Assembly (NCBI GenBank): GCA_946479255.1
Contig: CAMLFK010000205.1
Span: forward strand, 1 to 9,145
Length of the DNA stretch: 9,145 nt
Source of the DNA: an uncultured Oxalobacteraceae bacterium
GTDB lineage: Bacteria > Pseudomonadota > Gammaproteobacteria > Burkholderiales > Burkholderiaceae
Reading direction: 5' to 3'
The notes under the pieces are model-generated. The model worked only from the letters and a program-made list of their open reading frames with translations. It searched no databases and had not been told where the DNA came from. This document shows positions 1 to 7,284 of the stretch, piece by piece. Within the stretch, counting starts at the first letter, position 1. Each line of letters begins with the position of its first letter. Both the position numbers and the translations under genes were made by a program.

Positions 1-1214
1 TAGTAGCGCAGCAGCAGCGACAGCAGGGTCGACTTGCCGCTGCCGGTATGGCCGACGATGCCGAAGAAGGCGCCGCGCGGCACCGTCAGGCTGAGGTCAT
101 GCAGCACGTCGTTACCGGGAGCATAGCCGAAGGTCAGCTTGCTGATTGCCACCGCCGGCGCGTCGATCGCGCCGTGCTTGTCTTTGTGCTGGCGGCCGGC
201 CGCATGCTCCGGCGCGCCCGCTTCATCGAGCAGATTGGCCACGCGCGCGGTCGCGACCACCGCCTGCTGCAGGCCGCTGAACTGCATCGTAATCTGGATC
301 AGCGGTTCGACCACCCGTGCGATGTAGCTGATGAACGCATACAGCACGCCCACTTCCACCGCGTTCATCTCGCGCTGGCCGAAGCCGTAGATCACCACCG
401 CCAGCAGGATCACGTTGAGCAGGTCGAGCGCGGGGCGCAGCAGGAAGGCGTTGGCGCGCAGCTCCGCGAGGCGGGCCTTGTAGTGGTCGGCGTTGGTGGC
501 GGAGAAGCGTGCGCCGAAGCGCGCTTCGGCGTTATTGGCCTGCAGTACGCTCATGCCGCCGATCGACTCGGCCATCTGGCCATTGATGTCGCTGCGCAGC
601 GCACGCGCGCGCGTCACCGCCGGAGCGGAGAGGCGTTGGTACAGCCACACGATGCCCAGCACCGCCGGCAGCAGCGCCAGCACCACCAGCATCAGGCGCC
701 AGTCCAGCCAGGCCATCGCCGCCATGGTCCCGACCAGCACGATGCTGCTGTCGAGGATCACGAACAGCACCTGGATGTACAGGGTCTTGACAGCCTCGGT
801 ATCGTTGGTCACGCGGCTGATCAGCTGCCCGGTGATGGCGCGGTCGAAGAAAGACATCGGCAGGCGCAGCACATGGCCGAACACGGATTCGCGCAGGCGC
901 TGCACCGAACGCATGGCCATGCCGGACAAACGCACCAGCTGCAGGTAGCGCACCCACGAGGCGACCCAGCCGGTGATCAGCATGGCGCCCAGCAGCAGCG
1001 CCATGCGCGGCCAGTCCAGCACGCGCGGCAGCAGGTGTTCGTCGATCAGCGCCTTGCCGAGTATAGGGCCGATTACTTCCAGGCCGGCGGCCAGGATCAG
1101 CCACAGCGTGGCCCATACCAGGTGGCGGCGGTCGGGTTGGGCGGCGCGCCGCAGCAGCGCGGCGGCGCGCCTGGCCTGCGCGCGCATCGGCATGGTGTTC
1201 TGGTCAGATTGCAT
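1..1214 (-). CDS. mdlB: ABC exporter subunit, MdlB/SmdB-like (C-terminus cut by window edge)
   Basis: Second half-transporter of a heterodimeric ABC exporter in the inner membrane. The substrate is unknown; the family is usually labelled multidrug export. 404 residues are visible. The transmembrane domain runs from about residue 32 to 340, with hydrophobic helices near 32-50 and 70-90 and the exporter-typical stretch FFDRAITGQLISRVTNDTEA around 122-141. The nucleotide-binding domain starts near 355, and its Walker A, GHTGSGKST, is at about 388-396, only some 30 bases from the window edge. Q-loop, signature, Walker B and stop codon lie outside. I chose the ATG at 1214 because GGAGG sits 9 nt upstream. 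It overlaps the end of mdlA by 11 nt, which implies translational coupling. A second in-frame ATG at 1193 has no clear ribosome binding site. The transporter family is certain; the MdlB assignment rests on the MdlA partner. Confidence 0.93.
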   Translation of the reverse strand, partial: MQSDQNTMPMRAQARRAAALLRRAAQPDRRHLVWATLWLILAAGLEVIGPILGKALIDEHLLPRVLDWPRMALLLGAMLITGWVASWVRYLQLVRLSGMAMRSVQRLRESVFGHVLRLPMSFFDRAITGQLISRVTNDTEAVKTLYIQVLFVILDSSIVLVGTMAAMAWLDWRLMLVVLALLPAVLGIVWLYQRLSAPAVTRARALRSDINGQMAESIGGMSVLQANNAEARFGARFSATNADHYKARLAELRANAFLLRPALDLLNVILLAVVIYGFGQREMNAVEVGVLYAFISYIARVVEPLIQITMQFSGLQQAVVATARVANLLDEAGAPEHAAGRQHKDKHGAIDAPAVAISKLTFGYAPGNDVLHDLSLTVPRGAFFGIVGHTGSGKSTLLSLLLRY

Positions 1215-2955
1215 CGAGGCTGGCCTCCAGTTGCTGATAGCGCCACTGGCTGGCATACCAGCCGTCGCGCTCGAGCAGTTGTTCGTGTGTGCCGGTTTCG
1301 ACGATGCGCCCGCCGTGCAGCACGATGATCAGGTTGGCACCCACCACCGACGACAGCCGGTGGCTGGCGATGATGGCGCTGCGCTCGGGCCGCTCGCGGC
1401 GCAGCTCTTCCAGGTGTTCGAGGATGGCCGTCTCGGTGCCGGTATCGACCGCGGACAGCGCATCGTCGAGCAGCAGCAGGGTGCTGTCGGCCAGCAGCGA
1501 GCGGGCGATCGCCACGCGCTGGCGCTGCCCGCCCGAGAGCGTGATGCCGCGCTCGCCCACCAGGGTGTCGTAGCCGTCCGGGAAGCGCAGGATGTCGTCG
1601 TGGATGGCGGCCATGGCGGCGGCGTGTTCGATCTGCGCGCGGCTGGCGTCGGGCCGGGCCAGCGCGATGTTCTCGGCGATCGTGGCGGAAAACAGGAAGG
1701 ATTCCTGCGGCACCCAGCTGAGCGCAGCGCGCAGGGTGTTCAGGCGATAGTCCGCCAGCGCATGCTCGCCCCATGCCGCGCGCCCCTGCTGCGGGGTGAT
1801 CTGGCGCAGCAGCACGCGCAGCAAGGTAGTCTTGCCGGAGCCGGTCGGCCCCACCAGGCCGAGGGTATGGCCGGGCGGCAGGCTGAACGAAATCCCCGAC
1901 AGGGCACAAGCGCCATGCTCGGGGTAGCTGTAGCTCACGTCCCGCAGGCGCAGCGCGCCGGGCGCCAGCGTGCCGACCGTGCCGTGGTCGTCCACCGAGA
2001 GCGGCGCATCAAGAAGAGGCTGCAGGCGCGCCAGTGCCGCCTTGCCGCGTTCGATCAGCGACAGCACCCAGCCGGCCGCGAACATCGGCCAGATCAGCTG
2101 GCCCAGATACATGGTAAAGCTGGTCAGCGCGCCGATGGTCAGCTGCTCCTGCCACACCAGGTAGCCGCCCAGGCCGAGCGTCAATGCGCTGGCCGCACCC
2201 AGCGTCAGTCCGACCGCCGGTTCATAGGCCGCTTCCCATTTTTGCGCCAGCAGGCTGGCGTCGGCGGCCTTGGCCGTCAGTTCGCTGAACTGTCTGGCGC
2301 TGCGTTCTTCCAGGCCGAGCGCGCGCACCGTGCGCACGCCCGCCAGCGCTTCCTGCACATGGTCGTTGAGTGCGGAAAAACGCTTGAGCGCGTCGCTGGC
2401 ATGCACATGGATCTGGCGCGAGATGCGCCAGAAGGCGAAGGCCATCAGCGGAAACGGCAGCAGGGCGATGCCGGCCAGGCGCCAGTCCACGCCCAGGGTC
2501 ATGATCGCCAGGACCATGATCAGGGTGAGGGTGCCGTCGAAGCCGGCCAGCATGGCTTCGCCGGCCGCCATTTCGATGGCGTCGATATCGTTGGTGGCCA
2601 GCGCCATCAGGTCGCCGGTGCGCTGCTTCTGATAAAAGGCCGGGCCCTGGGCCGACAGGCGCGCGTAAAAGCGCGTGCGCAGTTCCACGCCCAGCTGGTA
2701 GGCAGCCGCGTACAGGCGCAGGCGCCAGCTGACCCGCAGCAGGTAGATCGCCAGGCCCATGCCGAGCAGTTGTAAGAGTCCGACATACAGCGCGTCCTGG
2801 CTGAGGCGATGCGCGGCCATGCCGTCGATCAGTTCACCGATTTTGCGCGGGATGAGCACCGTGAAGGTCGCAACGCCCACCAGCATCAGCGCCGACGACA
2901 GGTAAGCACCCCAATGGCGGCGCACGAAGCCGCCAACCAGCCTGAATAAACTCAT
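1204..2955 (-). CDS. mdlA: ABC exporter subunit, MdlA/SmdA-like (complete)
   Basis: Complete 583-residue half-transporter (about 590 in E. coli MdlA), with six membrane helices in roughly residues 18-300 and a nucleotide-binding domain from about 335. Motifs seen: Walker A GPTGSGKTT (369-377), Q-loop at Q417 (WVPQESF), signature LSGGQ (473-477), Walker B LLLLDD (493-498), D-loop SAVD (501-504) and switch histidine H532. The C-terminal RYQQLEASLD closely resembles the E. coli MdlA end as I remember it. The residue after the Walker B aspartate is Asp498, not the usual catalytic Glu. This is typical of the degenerate site in heterodimeric exporters and agrees with mdlB being its partner. The start is ATG 2955, with AAGGA 7 nt upstream. 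The gene lies just downstream of the phasin terminator, so it probably has its own promoter, which I could not identify. Confidence 0.95.
   Translation of the reverse strand: MSLFRLVGGFVRRHWGAYLSSALMLVGVATFTVLIPRKIGELIDGMAAHRLSQDALYVGLLQLLGMGLAIYLLRVSWRLRLYAAAYQLGVELRTRFYARLSAQGPAFYQKQRTGDLMALATNDIDAIEMAAGEAMLAGFDGTLTLIMVLAIMTLGVDWRLAGIALLPFPLMAFAFWRISRQIHVHASDALKRFSALNDHVQEALAGVRTVRALGLEERSARQFSELTAKAADASLLAQKWEAAYEPAVGLTLGAASALTLGLGGYLVWQEQLTIGALTSFTMYLGQLIWPMFAAGWVLSLIERGKAALARLQPLLDAPLSVDDHGTVGTLAPGALRLRDVSYSYPEHGACALSGISFSLPPGHTLGLVGPTGSGKTTLLRVLLRQITPQQGRAAWGEHALADYRLNTLRAALSWVPQESFLFSATIAENIALARPDASRAQIEHAAAMAAIHDDILRFPDGYDTLVGERGITLSGGQRQRVAIARSLLADSTLLLLDDALSAVDTGTETAILEHLEELRRERPERSAIIASHRLSSVVGANLIIVLHGGRIVETGTHEQLLERDGWYASQWRYQQLEASLDAI
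1224..1228 (-). promoter_or_regulatory. Ribosome binding site for mdlB
   Basis: On the minus strand GGAGG lies 9 nt before the ATG at 1214, inside the last codons of mdlA. It decides the mdlB start in favour of the overlapping ATG over the downstream in-frame ATG at 1193. Confidence 0.65.
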
Positions 2956-2987
2956 TCATCCATCCTTCTTGCGGATTCGTGTAAACG

Positions 2988-3010
2988 AAAAAAACGGGCC
3001 GAAGCCCGTT
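2988..3010 (-). terminator. Rho-independent terminator after the phasin gene
   Basis: Read on the minus strand, AACGGGC, loop TTCG, GCCCGTT form a perfect 7-bp stem with a stable tetraloop. The T run continues to 2988 (seven T in all, five beyond the stem). It lies about 80 nt past the phasin stop. On the plus strand the tail is only loosely T-rich and no gene ends there, so the element works leftward. It also lies only 33 nt before the mdlA start, insulating the exporter operon. Confidence 0.85.
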
Positions 3011-3034
3011 CTGCGTTTCTTATTTGAACAGTAT

Positions 3035-3048
3035 CGGGCCGAAGCCCG
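3035..3048 (-). terminator. Upstream twin of the terminator hairpin, without U-tract
   Basis: The same 14-nt hairpin sequence (CGGGC, TTCG, GCCCG on the minus strand) as in the terminator 24 nt further on. It is followed by ATACTG instead of a T run, so alone it would be a weak terminator. It may be a decayed duplicate, or may stabilise the 3' end of the phasin mRNA. Confidence 0.5.
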
Positions 3049-3075
3049 TCAATTTACTATGTTTGCCGATCGGCT

Positions 3076-3095
3076 GCTTACTTGCGCTTACTTGC
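3076..3095. repeat. 10-bp tandem duplication at the phasin stop codon
   Basis: Two exact adjacent copies of GCTTACTTGC, followed by a partial third copy (GCTT). Read on the minus strand, the first copy contains the TAA that ends the phasin (3088-3090), and the second carries another TAA 10 nt later in a different frame. This looks like replication slippage. Confidence 0.7.
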
Positions 3096-3759
3096 GCTTG
3101 CGCGTCTTCGGCGTGTCGCTAGCCTTGCCTTGCAGGATAGGGCTGTCGGTCAGGCTGCCTGGTGCCGGCGGCGCGGCGTCGACCGGCGCAATGCCGCTGA
3201 GCTCGACCTGCCCGGCTGCTTCGACCGGCGCGGCGGTCAGCACCGGCACTTCCGGCTCTGCCACGGCTTCGCTGATTGCCTCGGCCAGCACGGCCGGTTT
3301 GGCTTCTTCCGGCACCGGCACTTGCAGGGCGATCTCAGGCTCCGGCTCGGCAGCTGCTTCAGCCTGCACTTCCACTTCGACCGGCGCCTTGGCGGCTCCC
3401 GCCTTGGCGGCTCCCGCCTTGGCGGCTCCCGCCTTGGCGGTGCTGGCGGCCGATTTGATCAGCTCAGCCTGGGTGCCGCTGGCGATACTGAACAGCTCGC
3501 GGCCATACGCGAGCAGGGTGTCGAAACTGGTTTGGGATTGGGTGGTCAGCGCCAGCAGGTCGCGCGGCTCCTTGGCCGACAGCATCTGCTGAAAGGTCGC
3601 CGCCGATTTCTCGATCGAGGCGCGGCCGGTCGACAGGTTCAGGGCGATGACCTTCTCGGTGCTCTCGACAACCTTGCTGGTGACCTGGCGTACGTAGTCG
3701 AGCTGGGTCTCGACCTGGGCCTTGCGTGCTGCGGAAAACTGTTCTGGAAGTGTAGTCAT
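3088..3759 (-). CDS. Phasin family protein with atypical low-complexity C-terminal tail
   Basis: Predicted 223-residue phasin, a protein that coats polyhydroxyalkanoate granules in the cytoplasm. Residues 1-103 follow the Phasin_2 (PF09361) pattern: an N-terminal PEQFSAARKAQVETQ, an amphipathic helical region, SAKEPRDLLALTTQ (61-74) and AYGRELFSIASGTQAEL (84-100). After that the usual second helical half is missing. Instead there is an Ala/Lys/Gly repeat (KAGAA units, about 109-125), an acidic Ala/Pro/Glu/Val-rich stretch (about 127-200) and a basic end, KTRKRK. Total length is near the usual 180-200. The start is ATG 3759, with AAGGA 6 nt upstream. An in-frame extension back to 3915 has no phasin character and covers the divergent control region. 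The gene is monocistronic, ending at a strong terminator. No PHA synthase gene is visible. PF09361 membership is from recall of conserved patterns; granule binding is inference. Confidence 0.85.
   Translation of the reverse strand: MTTLPEQFSAARKAQVETQLDYVRQVTSKVVESTEKVIALNLSTGRASIEKSAATFQQMLSAKEPRDLLALTTQSQTSFDTLLAYGRELFSIASGTQAELIKSAASTAKAGAAKAGAAKAGAAKAPVEVEVQAEAAAEPEPEIALQVPVPEEAKPAVLAEAISEAVAEPEVPVLTAAPVEAAGQVELSGIAPVDAAPPAPGSLTDSPILQGKASDTPKTRKRK
3388..3440. repeat. In-frame 15-bp tandem repeat inside the phasin gene
   Basis: Three exact copies of CTTGGCGGCTCCCGC (3388-3402, 3403-3417, 3418-3432), then 8 bases of a fourth. Each copy adds one five-residue Ala-Gly-Ala-Ala-Lys unit on the minus strand. 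The identity is at DNA level, not only in the protein, which points to recent expansion. A unit of 15 keeps the frame, so gain or loss of copies would change tail length without inactivating the gene. Confidence 0.9.
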
Positions 3760-3789
3760 CGGGTTTCCTTGGGAATGTTTATGACGCGC

Positions 3790-3801
3790 TGCAATATTGC
3801 A
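3790..3801. promoter_or_regulatory. 12-bp palindrome upstream of the phasin, candidate operator
   Basis: Perfect palindrome TGCAATATTGCA, 31-42 nt before the phasin ATG, where a core promoter or operator would lie. Its TGC...GCA ends recall the TGC/GCA half-sites reported for the PHA regulator PhaR in other bacteria, which represses phasin genes until granules form. A weak -10-like TAGACT lies next to it on the minus strand, upstream of the palindrome. The symmetry is seen; the PhaR link is inference. Confidence 0.4.
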
Positions 3802-3877
3802 TAGTCTATCCACGATTGGCAGTGTTGAAAAGAATAATTTGATTGGGGCAGGCTGGGGCGATGTTGCATCGCAGCAC

Positions 3878-3900
3878 CGCTTACCCGCGGCGGGTAAGCG
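3878..3900. promoter_or_regulatory. 23-nt inverted repeat in the divergent control region
   Basis: Arms CGCTTACCCGC and GCGGGTAAGCG are perfect 11-bp reverse complements around one central G. No T run follows on either strand, so it is not an obvious terminator. It lies 119-141 nt before the phasin start and about 137-159 nt before the TonB-receptor start. This position suits a dimeric-regulator operator acting on either gene. The rest of 3760-4036 shows no coding gene and no convincing sigma-70 promoter for the receptor. Confidence 0.4.
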
Positions 3901-4036
3901 CGTAGCGCGGGTCACCGGCCCTCAGCTCGGCTGCCGTCAGGCGCAGCGCCCCGCACTGTTGCTACCCTACCACACTTGCGTGTTTGGTAATTCGCTGCGG
4001 GACTGGCGCAGCATTCGGAAAAAAAGCTGGAACTGG

Positions 4037-7000
4037 ATGCGGCAAGCAATGTCAAAATCAAAACTCATGGGAATGATTGGAAACAAGTTGCAGCACTTAG
4101 AGAAGACAGCGATCGCCATGGGCGCCGCTCACATCGCCTTGCTTGCGAGCGGTGCCGTATGGGCGCAAACCACGCCCGGCCAGACCATCACCACCGTGGT
4201 CGTGGTTGGCCAGCGCGCCGCGCTCGATAATGCCCAGAAGATCAAGCAGAACTCCGACGAAATCGTCGATTCCATCGTCGCCGACGACCTCGGCAAGCTG
4301 CCGGACAAATCAGTCACTGAAGCGCTGCAGCGTGTCCCCGGCGTTACCATGGACCGCACCTTGAACCGGGTCGACCCGCAGCAGGGCGTAGGCGACGGCG
4401 TCATGCACTTCGCCGCCGAAGGGACCGGCGTTGCGATCCGCGGCCTGAGCCACGTGCGTTCGGAATTCAATGGCCGCGACGGCTTCTCCGCCAACGGTGG
4501 CCGCGCGCTCTCCTTCGAAGACGTGCCGCCTGAACTGATGGCCGGCATGGACGTCTACAAGAACCCGTCCGCCGAGCAGATCGAAGGCGGCATCGGCGGC
4601 CTGGTGAACCTGCGCACCGCGCTGCCTTTCGATTCCAAGGGGCGCAAGTTGGCCCTGTCGTCCGAGATCCAGGCTTCTTCCCTGCGCAAGACGAGTTCGC
4701 CGCCATCCCTGTCGGTCCTGTATTCGGATCGCTGGAGCAGCAGCCTGGGGCAATTCGGCGCGCTGGTCAGCCTGGCGCACTCGAAAGTCAAAAGCCGCAG
4801 CGACAGCATCTTCATCAGCCCCTATATCTCGCGTGACGATCTGCTCGAGGGCGACCAGCGGATCAGGTGGATAACGCCGGGCGCGGCCTTGGGTTCCACC
4901 ACCTTCGACCGTACCCGCGAGGGCATGTACGGCGCGCTGCAGTGGAAAAACGGCCCGCTCGCTTCCAACCTGACCTACTTGCGTTCGAAGTACAAGATGG
5001 ACTCGGCGGAGCACATGTTTTTCACGGGGGGAGGCGATCCGGCCAAGCTGCAGCTCGATCCGGGCGCCGTCTTCGATGATATGGGGGCTCTGCAGGCCGG
5101 TACGCTGCGCGATCCGACCAACGGCGGCGTGGGCTTCCAGCCCGGCCTCGGCCTCGCCACCGTTGCGCGCGTGAGCGGCCGCACGTCCGATACGCGCGAC
5201 CTTTCCTGGAGCTTGTCCTGGAGGCCCAATGAACGGTGGACCGTCAAAACCGAGCTGCAGCGCGTGCGGGCGAGCACGGCCGGCGCGGACAACCTGACCT
5301 CCCTGGGTGGCTGGGTGCCTGGCCAGACGCTTGACCTGCGCGCTTCGCCCCCCGTCATCTCCTACGATCAGCAGGCGCGGGACTTCCTGGCCGATCCCGC
5401 CCACTACTACTGGGGCTCGACCCAGATTCACTACGACGTGGCCAAGGCCACCATGAACGCCGCTCGCCTCGATGCCAAATACACCTTCGACAGCCCGGTG
5501 CTGCGCGACCTGCGTTTCGGTATCCGCGCGACCGAGCGGGAATCGCTCACGCAATCGACCCGCGACTCCGAGTGGAGCAGTATCACGTCGACCTGGCACA
5601 TCGGCCCTGAGCCGTGGCAATCGGCGGCCCGGTTCGCCACGCTCGACGATCCGCGCTTTTCGGGCGATGCCCACCTGCACACCTTCAACAACTTCTTCGG
5701 CGGCGCCAGTCCAGCGCCGGTGTTCATGCCGGACATTGGCCCGACCGGCTCACCCGCGCACATGGCCAAGCTGCACTCCTACCACGAAATCCTGTGCAAG
5801 GAGGCCAATGCCCAATTTGGCCGCAGCAATAACTGCAGCTGGAGTCCGCCGCCGTTCGGCGACAAACAAGGCCGCAACGAACAGCGCGAACGCACCCAGG
5901 CCGCCTACGCCCAGCTGCGTTTCGGCTTCGATCGGCTGAAGTACCCGATCGACGGCAATATGGGCGTGCGCGTGGTGCGCACCAACCCGGAGTCGACCGG
6001 CGCGATTCACTTCGACCCGCCGCCCAAACCGCTGATACCCGGCGTGCCGGACATTCCGGCTTCATCCGAGCAGCAGACCTTCGAGAACCGCTACACCAAG
6101 GTGTTGCCGAGCCTGAACCTGCGCATGAAGGCCGGCGAGCAATGGCAGTTCCGTCTGGGCTTGTCGCGCGCGATGTCGCGGCCGGACTTCTATCAGTTGC
6201 AGGCGTATGGCACGCTGAGAATGGACATTCGGTCCCACACCCCGCCGCCCGTCGACGGCGTCGTGCAGCCGCTGGTCCTCGACTCGGTCAGCTATAACGG
6301 CGAACTGCGCGGCAACACCAAGCTCATGCCCGTGATGGCCAACAATATCGATGTGACGGCCGAGTACTATGCCGGCGCCGGCAAGTCGGTGACCCTGGGC
6401 CTGTTCACCAAGCGCCTCAAGGGCCTCGTCATCGGCCAGACCGATATCTACCAGCTGCGTGACGTTCAGGGCAGTTCGCACGACTTCATGGTGCGCGGTC
6501 CGGTCAACGGCATGGACGCCCGCGTCAGCGGCGCCGAGCTGGGCTTCCGGACCTATTTCGACAAGCTGCCCGGCGCCTGGTCCGGACTCGGGATGTCGGG
6601 CAATTTCACCTACATCGACAGCAGCACGCGCTATCGTCATCCGGTCGCCGGCGCCTGGTGCACGCCCAAGGACAGCCCGGCCGCCAATATCCTGCGTGAC
6701 CAGCAGGGCTGCGACACCGACGGACGAGTGTTCGGCAACATGCCGCTGCAGGGCATGTCGAAGACCGCCTATAACCTGGCGCTGTTGTACGACAAAGGTC
6801 CGCTGTCGATGCGCTTGGCGTATAGCTGGCGCGACAAGTACCTGCAGTCGACCAATACCTACGGCACGGCTGGCGGCGAGGGGATCGACCGTAACCCGGA
6901 CAGCCCGACCAGGGGCAGCAGCTACTCGGTCAACTACGGTCTGCCCACCTGGGGTGGCGCGTATGGCCAGCTTGACCTTGGCTTCCAGTACCAGCTCACC

Positions 7001-7144
7001 GACAAGCTGCGCCTTGACGCCCAGGTCGGCAACCTGAGCAATCAGGTCTACAAGCAGTATATGCAGCAAGGCATAGGCATGAAGTTGCGGGGAGCGTTCC
7101 GCACCGGACGCAGCTTTTCTGCTCAGCTGAACTACGCGTTCTGA
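4037..7144 (+). CDS. TonB-dependent outer-membrane receptor
   Basis: Large outer-membrane active transporter (about 1035 residues), powered through TonB-ExbB-ExbD. The N-terminus carries a hydrophobic export signal, GAAHIALLASGAVWAQ, probably cleaved near residue 43-44. Then come a TonB-box-like TTVVVVGQ (about 52-59), a plug domain (about 74-195, with LGKLPDKSVTEALQRVPGV and VAIRGL) and a long beta-barrel ending in NLSNQVYKQY and a terminal Phe, as expected for barrel insertion. Length and plug wording fit the large receptors grouped as TIGR01782 in Xanthomonas and Caulobacter. The mature protein has only four cysteines, in close pairs (587/600 and 875/892), probably disulfides in surface loops. 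The start is uncertain: ATG 4037 has GGAA 4 nt upstream; ATG 4049, 4067 or 4073 would keep the signal peptide. It leads the halogenase by 140 nt with no terminator between. Ligand unknown. Confidence 0.92.
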   Translation: MRQAMSKSKLMGMIGNKLQHLEKTAIAMGAAHIALLASGAVWAQTTPGQTITTVVVVGQRAALDNAQKIKQNSDEIVDSIVADDLGKLPDKSVTEALQRVPGVTMDRTLNRVDPQQGVGDGVMHFAAEGTGVAIRGLSHVRSEFNGRDGFSANGGRALSFEDVPPELMAGMDVYKNPSAEQIEGGIGGLVNLRTALPFDSKGRKLALSSEIQASSLRKTSSPPSLSVLYSDRWSSSLGQFGALVSLAHSKVKSRSDSIFISPYISRDDLLEGDQRIRWITPGAALGSTTFDRTREGMYGALQWKNGPLASNLTYLRSKYKMDSAEHMFFTGGGDPAKLQLDPGAVFDDMGALQAGTLRDPTNGGVGFQPGLGLATVARVSGRTSDTRDLSWSLSWRPNERWTVKTELQRVRASTAGADNLTSLGGWVPGQTLDLRASPPVISYDQQARDFLADPAHYYWGSTQIHYDVAKATMNAARLDAKYTFDSPVLRDLRFGIRATERESLTQSTRDSEWSSITSTWHIGPEPWQSAARFATLDDPRFSGDAHLHTFNNFFGGASPAPVFMPDIGPTGSPAHMAKLHSYHEILCKEANAQFGRSNNCSWSPPPFGDKQGRNEQRERTQAAYAQLRFGFDRLKYPIDGNMGVRVVRTNPESTGAIHFDPPPKPLIPGVPDIPASSEQQTFENRYTKVLPSLNLRMKAGEQWQFRLGLSRAMSRPDFYQLQAYGTLRMDIRSHTPPPVDGVVQPLVLDSVSYNGELRGNTKLMPVMANNIDVTAEYYAGAGKSVTLGLFTKRLKGLVIGQTDIYQLRDVQGSSHDFMVRGPVNGMDARVSGAELGFRTYFDKLPGAWSGLGMSGNFTYIDSSTRYRHPVAGAWCTPKDSPAANILRDQQGCDTDGRVFGNMPLQGMSKTAYNLALLYDKGPLSMRLAYSWRDKYLQSTNTYGTAGGEGIDRNPDSPTRGSSYSVNYGLPTWGGAYGQLDLGFQYQLTDKLRLDAQVGNLSNQVYKQYMQQGIGMKLRGAFRTGRSFSAQLNYAF

Positions 7145-7223
7145 CCGGCGGCCCGCCTGATATCATCCGCGGCGACGGCAGCCGCATTGCCTTGCGTTAC
7201 GACGACAAGCGCGCTACCCTCCC

Positions 7224-7236
7224 ATTTGGTGCAAAT
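7224..7236. promoter_or_regulatory. Short inverted repeat in the receptor-halogenase gap
   Basis: ATTTG, GTG, CAAAT forms 5-bp perfect arms, 48 nt before the halogenase start. The 140-nt gap (7145-7284) otherwise shows no terminator, RNA gene or strong promoter. The element is short enough to be chance; it is recorded because it is AT-rich in a GC-rich gap and could be an operator or an mRNA hairpin. Confidence 0.2.
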
Positions 7237-7284
7237 CGCAACACCTGCCAGGTATCGACGAACAAAAGGCCGAGAAAAATTCCA

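Noticed and set aside
48..2775. Long plus-strand open frames (426 and 600 codons) opposite the exporter genes
   Set aside because: They are His/Gln/Arg/Ala-rich with no recognisable domain and lie antisense to two clear ABC transporter genes; they arise from high GC at third codon positions.
3388..3440. Possible CRISPR array
   Set aside because: The 15-bp units are directly adjacent without spacers and encode an in-frame Ala/Lys/Gly repeat.
3760..3915. N-terminal extension of the phasin
   Set aside because: The added 52 residues do not resemble phasins, cover the palindrome and inverted repeat, and lack the ribosome binding site that ATG 3759 has.
3797..4036. Upstream start for the TonB receptor
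   Set aside because: It would place 80 non-signal-like residues before the export signal and run through the divergent control region.
4310..5680. Minus-strand open frame of 456 codons opposite the receptor gene
   Set aside because: Low-complexity Arg/Gly/Ala composition and no family pattern, with the plus strand showing plug and barrel motifs throughout.
7192..7284. TTG start for the halogenase
   Set aside because: The 31 extra residues are unlike the family, and the FAD-binding fold begins right after the ATG at 7285.
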